Below are positions 1 to 11,642 of a DNA stretch of 64,000 nt, in pieces. The position numbers and the translations under genes are program-made. The notes beneath the pieces were generated by a model. The model had not been told where the DNA came from, did no database searches, and worked only from the letters and a program-made list of their open reading frames with translations. The number at the start of each line of letters is the position of its first letter. Position 1 is the stretch's first letter. Source of the stretch: Xenopus tropicalis (Eukaryota > Chordata > Amphibia > Anura > Pipidae); assembly GCF_000004195.4 (NCBI RefSeq), contig NC_030678.2, forward strand, positions 77,435,404-77,499,403. Direction: 5' to 3'.

Positions 1-705
1 AGGCATTAACAGAATCTGCCATTACCACATCTTAGGACGGGCATTCCACAACCTCATTGCCCTCACCGTGAAAAACCACTTACGCTGCTTCAAATGGAAG
101 CTCCATTCCTCTAATCTAAAGGGGTGGCCTCTGGTTCGTTGTTTGTTTTTACGGGAAAAAAGAACATCCCCCAACTGCCTATAATCCCCTCTAATGTCCC
201 CTCGCAAGCGCCTCTTTTCCAGAGAAAACAACCCCAACCTCGACAGTCTCACCTCAAAGTTTAAATCTTCCATCCCCTTAACCAGTTTAGTTGCACGTCT
301 CTGCACTTTCTCCAGCTCATTAATATCCTTCTTAAGGACTGGAGCCCAAAACTGCACTGCATACTCAAGGTGAGGCCTTACCAGGGACCTATAAAGGGGC
401 AAAATTATGTTCTCATCCCTTGAGTCAATGCCCTTTTTTTATACAAGACAGCACTTTATTTGCTTTAGTAGCCACAGAATGACACTGCCTGGAATTATAC
501 AACTTGTTATCTACAAAAACCCCTAGATCCTTCCCCATTAAGGAAACCCCCAACAAACTACCATTCAGTAGATAGTTTGCGTTTATATTATTTCTACCAA
601 AATGCATAACTTTGCACTTATCAACATTGAACCTCATTTTCCAGTTTGCTGCCCAGTTTTCCAATTTTTTCAAATCGCTCTGCAAAGCGGCAGCATCCTG
701 CATGA
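1..705 (-). pseudogene. 5'-truncated non-LTR retrotransposon (CR1/jockey-like LINE), reverse transcriptase C-terminal part
   Basis: Read on the minus strand, about 705 to 425 encodes a segment with KMRFNVDKCKVMHFG and LGVFVDNKL, and 402 to 22 encodes RSLVRPHLEYAVQFWAP followed by a KVQRRATKL stretch. These are the familiar last blocks of the reverse transcriptase and its C-terminal extension in CR1/jockey-type LINEs. The frame breaks once between the two parts, at a run of seven T on the + strand (about 434-440); removing one base would continue the KKG frame into the downstream block. Similarity is lost beyond about 705, consistent with the usual 5' truncation. The 3' end lies outside the window. 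It is a dead fragment. Family assignment (CR1 versus another jockey-superfamily clade) is an inference from motifs only. Confidence 0.85.
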
Positions 706-835
706 ATGTGTAGAAGGCATTACAATGACATCTTGCTCTAGCTGCTGAATATCGGCATGGCATTTCAGACATCTGATGGTCTCTCAATCTTTTATTTATA
801 ACATGTTGTTGTGCAGCTTTTATTATACCTATCAT

Positions 836-1394
836 TTTGATTTTAATAATGACAAGCAGATGCCTCCCTGCATCTCTGATCAGGCCTTATAATAATTTCA
901 GTTCAGCAAACCTGCTACAAATGAGAAAGTAGAGAAAAGGATAAAAGGCAGAAAAGAAACTATAGTATATAGGCAGTGAATGTGCAGGTAACCTGAGGAC
1001 CATTAACTCATGGAACAGCCATGCAGAGGAGCTGGTCTGCCTGTAACTGGAATGAGCTGCATATAAATGAGCATAACAACTGAATATTTTGTTAACAGTA
1101 AATCAAGGGAAACTGGGTGAGCAAACAAGTTGTATCAGTTCTCTGTAATTCTGTGTGAAACCAGTTATACAATGTCAGGGCTTGTGATTAACTTCCTAGA
1201 TTGTTCACTAAACAGGATATCTCCAGACTGCCTTTACAATTGAATATATATCAAAGCACTCACATCGCTTAATGCTGAAACGTGCCAGAGCACTGTGACG
1301 CATAAAACACCTCTGATGCCATTAGAAGTCAGGATGTCTTTAGTGTCACTTGAAACAGTTTCACTGCTAAATTCCCATTTTCTGCCAGTAGCCA
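836..1394. other. Non-coding, nothing recognised
   Basis: AT-rich sequence with no long conserved reading frame and no repeat terminus that I can identify. It separates the LINE fragment from the L2-like tail. Confidence 0.5.
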
Positions 1395-1603
1395 CTTAGA
1401 TTGTAAGCTCTACGGGGCAGGGACCCCCTTCCTACTGTGTCTCATACCACATGGCACTTATATATATATATATATATATATTTATTGTATTTATTTATTA
1501 TATCACTTGTCCTCCTTGTGTGTAATTTTGTATTCTTTAAGATTGTACAGCGCTGAGTACCCTTGTGGCGCTTTATAAATAAAGTTATACATACATACAT
1601 AAA
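1395..1603 (+). repeat. L2-like LINE (or LINE-derived SINE) 3' tail
   Basis: The stretch starts with TTAGATTGTAAGCTCTACGG and a GGCAGGGACC block, and ends with GGCGCTTTATAAATAAAG followed by an ACAT microsatellite. This resembles the 3' ends of vertebrate L2-type LINEs and the SINEs that borrow their tail: a 'TTGTAAGCTC..GGGCAGGGACC' block, a terminal AATAAA-like motif and a short tandem tail. A (TA)n run interrupts it at about 1,459-1,481. No coding part of a LINE precedes it. Confidence 0.6.
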
Positions 1604-4081
1604 GTAACAAAAAAAAGTTGTGATTCTGTGCTAGAATTTCACCATGCATTTCGGTTTGTTGAGAAAAAAAACCCACATATTTCACATGGGGAAAAAATTA
1701 GCATTATCAGAGTTTTCCCATGCATTTTGTTTCACTGGTTTATTATAATCAGAATCTCCATGCATCTTTTGTTCACCAAAAAATCTGAACAAGGAGAGGA
1801 AAATTTTGACTCCAATGCATTTTCCACCAAACAATAAATTTGACACAAGAAAACAGCAGAGGAAAAATGCTCATTGTCCTTAATGTATCTGGTAAAATTT
1901 TGGAATTTGGAAATTTTTCCATAGTTTTCTGAATTTTTCAGCAGAGGCCTGGTTCCAGCTCTCTTGATAATAGTGATTAAATGAATGGGTTACTGTAATC
2001 GATATACTAACATTTTATCATTCTGTTACAGGTATGGCATCCCTTCCCTGCAAATTCAATATCCGATAGCTCCAAATATGGGAAGGCCATCTCCCATAGT
2101 TTATTTTTAGAAAATAATTCAGTTTTCTAAAAATGACTGTGCTTGATCCATACCAGTAGCATTCTTAGTCTTTTAATAAAAAAGTTGTGAACAACGTAAA
2201 ATATATCCTCAGGCTCTTGTTGGGATCAGAGGTCACACACCCCTACCAAAGTAGGAGACAAGCTCTGTCTATGGCTAAAGTTGTCACCTTTTCTGGAAAA
2301 AAAATACCAGCATTTCTATATTTTTATCATTCTTCCCTTATAATAACATTGGCATCAAGCATCACTTTTACTAGGCCAGGGGAAAACCCTGCCTATGGCA
2401 GATGCGAGCAGTGACTGGCTGACACTGCTCAAAAACAGAAATCCGTCATATGCATTTGTACTACTACCTGTTACACATGTGCTCCTATGCTAAGCTCCTA
2501 AAGTCCAGTTCAGTGGTTCCAGACCAGAACCTTTGTAACATAAAACAGGTTTAAGGATGAGGCTTTGTCATTATATTTTAGACACCAACCAAATTTCATG
2601 GCAATGACATTCCTTTTACTAGAACAAAATGGGGTATTTTTTGGTGGTGCCCTATATAGAGGTGGGTTTTAAGGTTCTGCTTATTTTTTGTCAAGCAAGA
2701 AGCACAATATTATTATATTAAAACTGACCTGCTTGGATGTAGTAATGCCACAATTTTCTTGAGATCTTTGCACTGAGCCCACTGGTATCTTAAAGTGGCC
2801 CTGGGGCAAGGCATTACTTTGGGGCTCAATTAGTGATGTGAATAGCAAAACTCTGAACGACAAGAACTCAATAATAAATATAAAGTGCAACATAATGAAA
2901 ATATATATTTCTTTTATATTAAAACATTTCTTAGCTCTGTGTAAAACTCCTGCCCTGGGAGCATCCGGTTTTTTTCATGTGTGCTCAGGGTCGGAGAGGG
3001 GCGTGCAGGGCCCACCAGGGCTACTACCCTAGGGACCCCTGCATCCCCCAAATGGGTCCCCGCTGTGGCCTTTACACCACCCAGGGGTCCCCCCCACCCC
3101 ATTCCCCGAGCACATGTAAATTAAACTTACCTGTGCCCTGTGGGGATCGGGTTTGGGCCGCGGCCCAGTCCAACCCTGTGTGTGCTTTAGTTCCATGTTA
3201 GCAACCTGTGTACAATTGGAAGGAAATGGGAAGTTGTGATTTTATGTGTTGCCGCACCTTGTCACAAAAATGAGCAGCCACAGTACACAGCCATTTCTTT
3301 GTTTGCTTGTCTGATAATGTGTTTTAATGTCTTCCTGTTTCTTTGAGTTTATTTTTATTTGCAGAACTAAGTTGGACAGTCAAGTCCTAATTAAGGCACA
3401 ACTTTATGTGGATGACTAAGTGAAGGAATCCATGACATAAGTTAATATACAAGCTAGGTTTGTTTGCCTCTTGCCATGGATGATTCACGTGAGTTTTAAT
3501 GTAGCCTTTATTAAGGCATCCGTCAAGATTCCTGGGAGCACATTCACTTTTAATGACATTGCAGGAAGTAGACAAATATAGTTATTACCTGAATCAAATC
3601 TAGTCATTAGGCATGGATTTAAATACAAATAAAATTAATCTTTAGAATACAGTCACTTTAAGTTAACTTTGGAATGTGACGCCCATTCTGACAAGTGTGA
3701 GCCACAACACCCAGCATTCACAGCAAGCCCACAGTTTGGAGAGGAGAGGCACTGAGGCACTGTCTAAGACAAGAGTATCTCATATATTTAGTAGTGATGT
3801 CCAATTTGCAGTCCTCAATCTCTTATTAAATTTCAACCCACAGCACCCTCAACCTTTCACAAAAAAATAATATGCAAAATTTACAATATGCCTTGCTATA
3901 CACACTGTCCCAGAGCCTGTCTAAAGGCATTAAAGTATTCTGAATCTTATTAAAAGACCTAATACTCCTTTATTAACACTGTTAAATAGAAGTTTTTTTG
4001 CTAGGGGAATGTGAACATGGCAAAATCAAGAAGCCTGGTAATTAGCTATCCTATGGATGTATGTGTATAGGAAAACACAAA
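1604..4081. other. Non-coding, mostly unannotated; one repeat fragment
   Basis: No exon or gene recognised. About 2,031-2,155 starts ACAGGTATGG, has the pattern of the TTATCC-ended MITE seen complete at 7,170-7,461, and is probably a degraded relative. Short reading frames here have no family resemblance. Confidence 0.45.
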
Positions 4082-4685
4082 GGGCCTGATTCACTAAAGT
4101 GCAATAAAAATTATTAAAAAAGACGCGATAATTAGCGCGCGATTCACTACAGCATTACTGCATGCGATAAGTCGCCATTTTCGCATGCGGTATTTCTTGC
4201 GCTAGTTTTACCGCATGCGTTAATTTCCGTGCTGAAAAGCATACGATCGCATGATTCACTATAACTTTTGCGCGCTAAATATCGCATTCGGCTATGCGAA
4301 AATTAACACCTACTACAGGCAGGCGAAAAATTATACAAAAGTACAGTAAATTATTTTTTGGCAATAAAATATGGACTTACAGTGTTATTTATTAAAGTAT
4401 GTGTGTTTTTACTCAATTTCACTAAAGTCTTGGCATGTATGGAATTTCGCTACTAATATACAGTACTATATAGCGGTAAACATTTAGTCGCGATATTATA
4501 CAGTACAATAGTGGTAAATATTTAGTCGCACTAAATACATTACTAGGTATATGTTGGCGATTTGTCACGACTTTGTAATCATGCGCGACTTGCGGCCATT
4601 TTGTGGCGATTTTTGAATCTCGTGACATGTGCGACTTGTGGCCATTTTGTGTCATTGAGCCTGCTGTCACCACACTGAGAGCATC

Positions 4686-4932
4686 ATGCCTGGGGTGTCA
4701 GAGCTGCTAATGGAGGAGAGGCGCTACATTATAGAGTTCCTCCTGTGCTCAGGGTATGACAGGCTGCCGCTGGGGCCAATAGGGGTCCATGAGAGGAAGA
4801 GGGCTATACTGCGCAACCTAATAGCTGGGTTGCGCAGGGACCTTCGCCTCATAATGGACCTCCGCCAGCTCCAGCGGATTTGGTCAGACCTGAAGCGCAG
4901 GAGCTTTCAGGAGATAGCTGACATAGCTGAAG
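4686..4932 (+). pseudogene. Myb/SANT-like protein of the Harbinger element, first exon
   Basis: Starts at an ATG and encodes about 82 residues. The sequence runs MEERRYIIEFLL, then RDLRLIMDLRQLQRIWSDLK, RRSFQEIADIAE. The LQRIWSDLKRR block matches the third helix of the trihelix/Myb-like proteins that accompany Harbinger transposases (also seen in the related NAIF1 family). In that family the protein binds the transposon ends and carries the transposase to the nucleus. A good donor, AAG|GTAATT, closes the exon at 4,932 in phase 1, and an acceptor at 5,531-5,532 would continue the frame as LNNILQYCLTQLNIDIAPLLP. This exon itself has no stop or frameshift, but the downstream part is broken. Function is inferred from family; the copy is probably dead. 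Confidence 0.65.
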
Positions 4933-5014
4933 GTAATTATTCTACTTTAATATGGTTTTACACAAAATACGTTTCTTAAAAGATTTAGCAAGTAATTTGA
5001 ACTTGAAATGTATT

Positions 5015-5015
5015 T

Positions 5016-5054
<39 letters not shown>
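5015..5054. repeat. (CT)n/(AT)n microsatellite
   Basis: About 13 CT units run directly into seven AT units, inside the putative intron of the Harbinger Myb-like gene. Confidence 0.95.
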
Positions 5055-5532
5055 GTGTATATATATGCATGTTTTTTATAAAATACAAAATAAAGGAAGG
5101 TGCTTTTTAATTACTACAGAGAAAAAAGAAATCAGTTTTTAAATAATGAATTACTTGATTCAAATGGAGTCTATGGGAGACAGGCTTTCCGTAGTTTGGG
5201 GCTTTCTGGATAACGGGTTTCCGGATAAGGGATCCCGTACCTGTGTATATATATATACACACACACATTTTCAAATACATATGCATAAATGAGTTTAAAG
5301 CAGGGGGGAAGCAGCAGGGAGTGGCCCATTTGGGGGAAGGGCTACGAATGTTTTAGGGGGCCCTGGCTAACAAAGTCTGTGTGTCCTTTGGATTGATGTG
5401 AGGGTTCACAGGGGGAGGGGCCAGTGGGGGTGTGGGAGGAGGGGGGCCAAAAAAATGTTGTTGTGAGGGGCCCCGTTATTTAGGATGGTGGCCCTCTGTG
5501 TATGAATGTATATATATATATATGTATAATAG

Positions 5533-6276
5533 ATTTAAATAACATCTTGCAATACTGTCTCACACAACTCAATATCGACATCGCGCCTCTCCTCCCTCCG
5601 GAGGCTCAACCCCAGGCAGACCAGGCTCAAGGACCTGCCCAGGCCCCCCTCAAGGACCTGCCCAGGCCCCCGAGGCCCCAGGACAAAGCCAGGCCCCAGG
5701 ACCGAGCCAGGCCCCAGGACCCAGCAAGGCCCCAGGACTGAGCCAGGCCCCAGGACCCAGCAAGGCCCCAGGACTGAGCCAGGACCCAGCAAGGCCCCAG
5801 GACTGAGCCAGGTCCCAGGACCCAGCAAGGCCCCAGGACTGAGTCAGGCCCCAGCAAGGCCCCAGGACTGAGCCAGGTCCCAGGACCCAGCAAGGCCCCA
5901 GGACTGAGCCAGGACCCAGCAAGGCCCCAGGACTGAGCCAGGTCCCAGGACCCAGCAAGGCCCCAGGACTAAGCCAGGCCCCCGAGGCCCCAGAGGCTGA
6001 GGAGGCAGAGGAGGCCCCCGAGGCCGAGGAGGCCATGGAGACCCCGGACACCCCCCCCTTTACTCCTCCTTCAGTTTGAGCCCACTTTCCCCGGCCCTTG
6101 GGTTCCCCCCCCAGCCCCCCGGATACCAGCCACCAGGTTCTCCTGCCGAGGAAGTCCCAAAACATCGGTCCATGCAGGAGGACCTGGACAATATGAGGGC
6201 TGAGCTGGCCCAGCTCCGGGGGGAAGTTGCTGAACTCAGGAGGGACTTTGAGGAACTCAAGGGCAGCAAGCCCTAA
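5533..6276 (+). pseudogene. Myb-like Harbinger protein, second exon: proline-rich tandem repeats and C-terminal coiled coil, broken frame
   Basis: After the acceptor at 5,531-5,532 the frame reads LNNILQYCLTQLNIDIAPLLP and enters a proline/glutamine-rich minisatellite. There it meets a TGA near 5,739, inside the repeated GGACTGAGCC unit. A different frame reads on to an acidic stretch (EAEEAEEAPEAEEAM) and stops at TGA 6,077. A third segment, up to TAA at 6,276, reads MQEDLDNMRAELAQLRGEVA, a leucine heptad coiled coil ending FEELKGSKP. The change between the last two frames lies beside a run of eight C (about 6,051-6,058), a plausible slippage site. An intact ancestor would have had DNA-binding, Pro-rich linker and coiled-coil parts in that order. 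Confidence 0.55.
5690..5975. repeat. GC-rich minisatellite
   Basis: Tandem units built from GCCCCAGGACTGAGCCAGG and CCCAGGACCCAGCAAG, repeated with small variations. It lies in the Pro-rich part of the Myb-like ORF. On the other strand it yields long Gly/Leu/Trp-rich open frames that are only translations of the repeat. Confidence 0.9.
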
Positions 6277-7169
6277 GTTTCCCCCCCCCCCTTTTTTATT
6301 TTAAGTAAAAGTTTTTAGTTTTATACTTTTGAACTGAGTAATGTGTTATTATTTATCCTTCCTTGATATGGTATTCTATACTTTCATGTAGTTTCCCCTA
6401 CACTCTTACATTTATCAGTAACAGCATCAATATGCTATATGGGTTAAATGTTTGCAAATATTCTGGCAACAATTTAGTCTTTAGCCCATTTTGCTGAATA
6501 GTCAAACTTGCGTTAATTAGTACGTAGCGTATTTTCTGGCGAGTGTGATAACTGTCAATCCAATGTTTTGTTGCCAGAATAATTGCAATATTATATTTGT
6601 CCCCGTTTAATAAAGTGCCCATAACATATTTGCCATTTATTCTGTGTCTAAAATCTCTAACTTAATTTAAGCCACTTTAGCAAACGGACCCCTAAGTATT
6701 TGACTAAATATTCTTAAATGCCCCCTCCCCCATTTTATTTTCTCTAGCACTTCTTTTTTTTTTCTTACTTATATTTTTATTGTTTTTTGGGGGGGTTTTT
6801 TGCAAATAAACATTTATACAACAACTCTCTAGCACTCTGTGCTCTCCCAAGGCAAAATGTCGCAATTTTTATGCTGCCGATTGTCGCGTGCGTAATGTTG
6901 CGACAATTAGCGCATGCGATAAATAGCGTGCATGCGGAAAATACCACGCACGCTATTTATCGCGACAAGGATATCGCATGAAATACCGCGCATAAAATAG
7001 CGCGAGTGTACTATTAGTGAATCGTGCGAAAAGTCGCCAAAATTAAGAAGCGGTAAAATTTTTAACGCACGCTAAAAATAGCGCACATTATTTCGCACTT
7101 TAGTGAATCGGGCCCATATTGCGCTCAACACTTACATATTAATTCAAATGAAGTACTTTGGGGTATGCA

Positions 7170-7461
7170 GGTATGGGACCTATTATCCAGAATGCTTGGG
7201 AACTGGAGTTTTTCAGATAAGGGGATGTTCATAATTTTGATCTTCTTACCTTGTGTGTACTAAATAAATAATTTAAACAAATTTAAAACAACAACAATAA
7301 TTATACAGTATCTTATTTGGGATCAAGTACATGGTACTGTTTTACAATTACAGAGAAAAAGGAAATAATTTGTAAAAATGTGAATTATTTGATTACAATT
7401 GAGTCTATGGGAGTCTTTTCCATAATTTGCAGTTTTCTGGATAACGGAACCTATACCTATA
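7170..7461. mobile_element. MITE with GGTATGGGACC..TTATCCAGAA ends
   Basis: The left end reads GGTATGGGACCTATTATCC and the right end is its diverged complement (GGATAACGGAACCTATACC). The interior contains GATCAAGTACATGGTACTG, found again in lin28a intron 2 near 31,342, and a right half similar to 5,095-5,243. It is a high-copy Xenopus repeat pattern with no coding capacity. Superfamily not determined. Confidence 0.75.
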
Positions 7462-7770
7462 GAAAAGGATACACTATATACCTTAGAATTCACCACAGTC
7501 CATCAAAGTGATAATTCACTGCTTTCTAATAATTTAGGTGGGAATTTTTGTCATTGGGTGAATTCTTACTTTCACTCATTGATAATAGGTCTTTAATATC
7601 TCATAAAAAACAGAGGAATTCCAGTCTATGATACATTTTTATCCTATGGGAGTTTTAGTGAACCCTGCAGTCCCCTGTGAAACTGCACTAGAGGTGGGTT
7701 TGACTAGATCTTAAGGAAAAAATACCCCTAGTAACACCAATACTACAGTCACATTTCAACAACAGCTGGG

Positions 7771-7832
<62 letters not shown>

Positions 7833-7878
7833 GATGGATGGATGGATGGATAGATGATAGATAGATAGATAGATAGAT

Positions 7879-7921
<43 letters not shown>

Positions 7922-7935
7922 GATAGATAGATAGA
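7771..7935. repeat. (GATA)n microsatellite
   Basis: About 165 bp of tandem TAGA units with a few GATG interruptions. The long open frame on the opposite strand is just the translated repeat. Confidence 0.98.
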
Positions 7936-8920
7936 GACATACAGACAGACATAAAGATAGATTTAAAATGTATCATGTAAGTTTTGTATAATAATAATTT
8001 GTGCACTTAAGTAAACACTACAGTTTTTTTTAATATATTTCTTTTTCAAATAAGCAAACAAGAAAAAAAGTTTATAGTTAATCAAACCTAATGGCAATTA
8101 TGATAAGGCTACTCTGTATGGACTATATTAGGGTAATGGAATGCCTTTGTTTTGACTTCTACTGCCATCAAGAGGAGAACAGTGGAAAACAAAACACTCT
8201 GTCTCCCTGTCACTGCTCCTAGCAGAAATTAATGAAAAGTACTGTAATGAATGCCTCAGACAAAACACCCAATGCGCCATAGTTATTCACTCTACATACA
8301 CTCTATGGCTGAATATATGACTGAGCAAGCAATAAGATAAGATTTTTTTAAATCTTTTACACTTGCTGTATATGGTATTTGTTACTCACTTTCTCTCTAG
8401 GTGTAGAAATTATGTTGTTACTTTAGAAGTAGGTATTCCTTTATAAAGATTGTAATACACAAGATTCCACATTGTCGAACATGTTTGATATGTACTGTAT
8501 TTTCATAGGGGTCCTGCCTTTCTTACATTTGTTTACATTATTTCTGGGGCTATTCAGCTATTTAGCTGAAGTGGCTTGACTTCACCTGATGCAGCATGTA
8601 TTCCAAGTTATTCTAAACTGTGCCTCTCGATTCTTTCAGAGATTACCAGTACACATAGGTAAGTCACAAGTAAGCTTATAGTATGATATCTTGGCACATT
8701 TAAAACAGCTTTCACTCTTTTTGCTTACATCTGTTTGAGCTGTATATCTATCACTGCAGTTATGTAGGTTCAGGAGAAATTATTATAGAAGTACAACTGG
8801 AAGAAAGGGTTTAATGGCCAATCTATATGCATTTCCTACAAAAAAACACTCTAAACATCTAAACATTTTAAAACCCAGTTGTGTTTTCAGTCACTGTTTA
8901 GAAAGTGTTACCATCTAAAC
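7936..8920. other. Non-coding, nothing recognised
   Basis: AT-rich, unique-looking sequence between the microsatellite and a hAT element. I see no exon, RNA gene or repeat end. Confidence 0.45.
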
Positions 8921-9221
8921 CAGGGGTCCCCACCCTTTTATCCCTGTGAGCAACAGTCAAATAGAAAAAGTATTAGGGAGCAACACAAGCATGAAAAAAG
9001 TTCTGTAGGTGCCAAATAAGAGCTATGATTGGCTATTTGGTAGCCCCTATGTGGACTGGCAGCCTACAGGAGGTTCTGTTTAGCAGTACATCTGATTTTT
9101 ATGGAGCCAAAACTTGCCTCCTAACCAGAGATTCAAAAATAAGCCCCTGCTTTGAGGCTATGGGGAGCAACATCCAAGGTTTTGGTGAGCAACATGGTGA
9201 GACACTGGTTGGGGATCACAG
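8921..9221. mobile_element. hAT-type MITE (family A) with perfect 8-bp target-site duplication
   Basis: Begins CAGGGGTCCCC and ends GGGGATCACAG. It is flanked on both sides by ATCTAAAC (8,913-8,920 and 9,222-9,229), an exact 8-bp duplication as made by hAT transposases. The inside includes the GAGCAACA and TTGGTAGCCCCTATGTGGA motifs also found at 12,345-12,500 and, inverted, at 22,376-22,681. Confidence 0.92.
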
Positions 9222-9518
9222 ATCTAAACCATGTAAACCAACAAGTCATGTTAGTATGACAACACATAGGTTGCAGAGCCTTTGCTTGCCATCAAGATCC
9301 TCTTTGTCACCTGCTGCCAGGCCGAGCCTGGCAATTTGTGGATTCTGGCAAATGCCAAAAAGGCTGCTGTAAGATGCCATAGACAGTCACTATTTATTGG
9401 GCTGCAGGGCGCTGTTTGGGCCAGTGCCTATTTCTGAATCCCAGTCTGGACCTGCCAGCTGCAACTATGCCCTAAATTGATTCAACACCTGAAGTTTGTT
9501 TTTCCTAAAAACTCCAAG

Positions 9519-9690
9519 GGGGTATATTTATCATGCTTTGTAAAAAGTGGAGTGAAGCATTACCGGTGATGTTGCCCAAAGCAACCAATCAGCAATTAGA
9601 TTTCAAAACCAAAGCAAAGATCTGATTTGCATCACTGGTAATGTTTCAATCAACTTTTTACACAGCATGGTGTTGATTAATAATCAATAG
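9519..9690. mobile_element. Short MITE, probable
   Basis: Left part GGTATATTTATCATGC..AAAAAGTGGAGTGAAGCATTACC and right part GGTAATGTTTCAATCAACTTTTTACACAGCATGGTG are approximate inverted repeats around a core that includes AACCAATCAGCAATTAGAT. The far right end is eroded, so limits are approximate. Confidence 0.55.
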
Positions 9691-9789
9691 GTGTTGGCCT
9701 TGTATGATTTTAGTTATCACGTGTGCTAGGGTGAATCTTGTGAGGCTGGAGACACTTTCTGCTGAGAGTGAGTGAAGATGGTCAGTAAC

Positions 9790-10008
9790 CAGGGCCGGAT
9801 TTGTAAGCCAGGCGCCCCGAGGCCGCCCCCTGTCCGTCGCCCTCCCCCTTCCCGCACATGCACGAACTCGCGATCACGCGGGTCTTTTCAATCACATACG
9901 GAGCAGTAGGGGAGAGGTCCCCATTGCTCCGTATACGAGAAGAACTTTAATATTTTGGTGTGGCGGGTGGCATGCCACCTTTGTGGCCTTTCCACAAATC
10001 CGGGCCTG
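9790..10008. mobile_element. hAT-type MITE (family B), copy 1
   Basis: Starts CAGGGCCGGATTTGTAA and ends TTCCACAAATCCGGGCCTG, giving inverted ends. The flanks TCAGTAAC and TCAGTTAC are an 8-bp duplication with one mismatch. The interior is GC-rich, including CCCGAGGCCGCCCCCTGTCC. It is closely related to 11,359-11,634. Confidence 0.9.
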
Positions 10009-10465
10009 TCAGTTACATGTTGGTTTAATCTACAGTTTACAGTAAGCCATGTGTCTATCCATTCCTTGTTTTAAGCTAGGATATTCTTATCCTATAGCAA
10101 CCATTTTTAGAAGTTCAGCTGCCAGCAGTTCACTAGGCATGTTTCTACAGAACCAGATAATTTTTTATTGCATTAGACATGTGTAAAACCACATAACAGG
10201 AGGTTTCAACATATCTGCCTCATGTTAGTGTGTGAATTCAAATATGGTAAAATTTGGCCAGAGATAGTAATGGAAAGCAAGAATCACCTTTCATGTGAAA
10301 ATTGAGTGTGCCCAACTTAAGTGCAACGTTCAACTCAGCACATTAGCATGTGTTTATTATGATAATTTACTCTTACTTAGAATAAAGGATGGTTCTCAAA
10401 TCACCATTGCAGCTACTGCATGCCAGTGTCTCATGAGATGACTAGAACGTGAGCAAGAGCAATGG

Positions 10466-10895
10466 TCTATTCTTAACAAATTTTCAATTGGTCTTCATTT
10501 TTTTATGTTATAGTTTTTTGTTTATAGTTATAAGTTATTTGCCTTCCTCTTCTGACTCTTTTCAGCTTTCGAATGGGGGTCATTGACCCCCGCAGCTAAA
10601 AACCTATTGCTCTGTGAGGCTGTAATTTCATTTTTATTGTTACTTTTTATCACTTATCTTTTTTTTAGACCCTCCTTTATTTATATTCTTGTCTCTCTTT
10701 CAAACCACTGCCTGGTTGCTAGGTTAAATTGGACCCTAGCAACCAGTTTGCTGCTGAAATTCCAAACTGAAGAGCCGCTAAACAAAATGCTAAATAACTC
10801 AAAACCCACAAATAACAAAAAATGAAAACCAATTGCAAATCTCAGAATAGCAGTCTCTACATCATAAGTTAGTTTAAAGGTGAACAAGCAGCCAC
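10466..10895. mobile_element. Dispersed MITE with GTTGCTAGG core, 5'-truncated
   Basis: Contains TTCAATTGGTCTTCATTTTT, CATTGACCCCCGCAGC, CTGCCTGGTTGCTAGG and ends TTTAAAGGTGAACAAGC. The same blocks in the same order occur in the lin28a 3' UTR (33,729-34,079), with fragments at about 42,885-43,080 and 46,890-47,050. The left inverted end is missing. Confidence 0.8.
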
Positions 10896-11358
10896 ATAAG
10901 CAGTATTATTAGTAGAAACACCAGTACATTTAGAAGGATAAATCAGTGATGCAACTGACTGCTAGAGGGAAAGTGCATTGTAAAAATTATAGGTGACACT
11001 TCACCACACTGAAGTCTGTGTAATTACCTACTATTTATGTTTGTAACCAATTGGAACCCAAAGCCAGAAAGCACAAGTCATTCAGTCATTCAGTTTTGTC
11101 TCTAAGGGGCCCATTCATTAAAGTCCGCATTTTTGGGGCTTAAAATCACAATTTGGAAAAAATTCGGAGTAACCACGATAATTTCTTTTCTAAAATGTCA
11201 TAGGTTTTTTTTGTCTTTCTTTTTTTTTGTTCTCTGTGTTCCTCCTGAAGATATTCTTCTTAGCTGTACAGTTGGAAGAACTGACAAGCAGGTGGCACTG
11301 TTGTTACGAAATGCATCATATCAAGTTTATAACAGCTTAAAAGCTTGGAACAAATACA

Positions 11359-11634
11359 CAGGGCCGGATTTATAAGTTGGGTGCCCCGAGGCCGCCCCCT
11401 GTCCGTCGCCCTCCTTAACCCCCTCCCGCCCCATGCGCATGCACGACCGGCGATCGCACCCCCCGCGCATGCGCGGTCTTTTCAATCGCATACGGAGCAA
11501 TGGGGGAGAGGTCCCCATTGCTACGTATACGACAAAAAACTTTAATATTTTGGTGCGGCGGGGCGACATGCCGCCCCCCAATTTGTGCCGCCCTAGGCCC
11601 GAGCCTTTGTGGCCTTTCCACAAATCCGGGCCTG
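11359..11634. mobile_element. hAT-type MITE (family B), copy 2, perfect target-site duplication
   Basis: Inverted ends CAGGGCCGGATTT and AAATCCGGGCCTG, flanked by exact 8-bp repeats CAAATACA (11,351-11,358 and 11,635-11,642). GC-rich interior with GCGCATGC motifs. Open frames inside it on both strands are not genes. Confidence 0.95.
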
Positions 11635-11642
11635 CAAATACA

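Larger units (their letters stand above)
4082..7115 (+). mobile_element. PIF/Harbinger-like DNA transposon, about 3.0 kb, non-autonomous
   Basis: The two ends are inverted repeats: GGGCCTGATTCACTAAAG at 4,082 and its complement, with one difference, ending at 7,115. A shorter motif, GATTCACTA, recurs just inside the ends: 4,141 and 4,253 on the left, and inverted at 7,015 on the right. Both subterminal regions are rich in GCATGCG and GCGCG motifs. The interior carries remains of a Myb-like protein gene but no recognisable DDE transposase, so it would need one supplied in trans. No convincing target-site duplication is visible (AAA versus ATA). A piece of another MITE (about 5,095-5,243) sits in the putative intron of the Myb-like gene. 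Placement in PIF/Harbinger rests on the Myb-like ORF and the element's general design. Confidence 0.75.

Noticed and set aside
5535..6165. Long minus-strand frames rich in LGPGSVLGPCWVLGPG, looking collagen- or silk-like
   Set aside because: They are translations of the GC-rich minisatellite in three frames; no start context, splice sites or family.
7771..7935. Possible CRISPR-like array of regular repeats
   Set aside because: Tandem 4-bp microsatellite without spacers in a vertebrate genome.
7749..8006. Minus-strand ORF rich in Ile/Tyr/Leu/Ser
   Set aside because: Translation of the GATA microsatellite.
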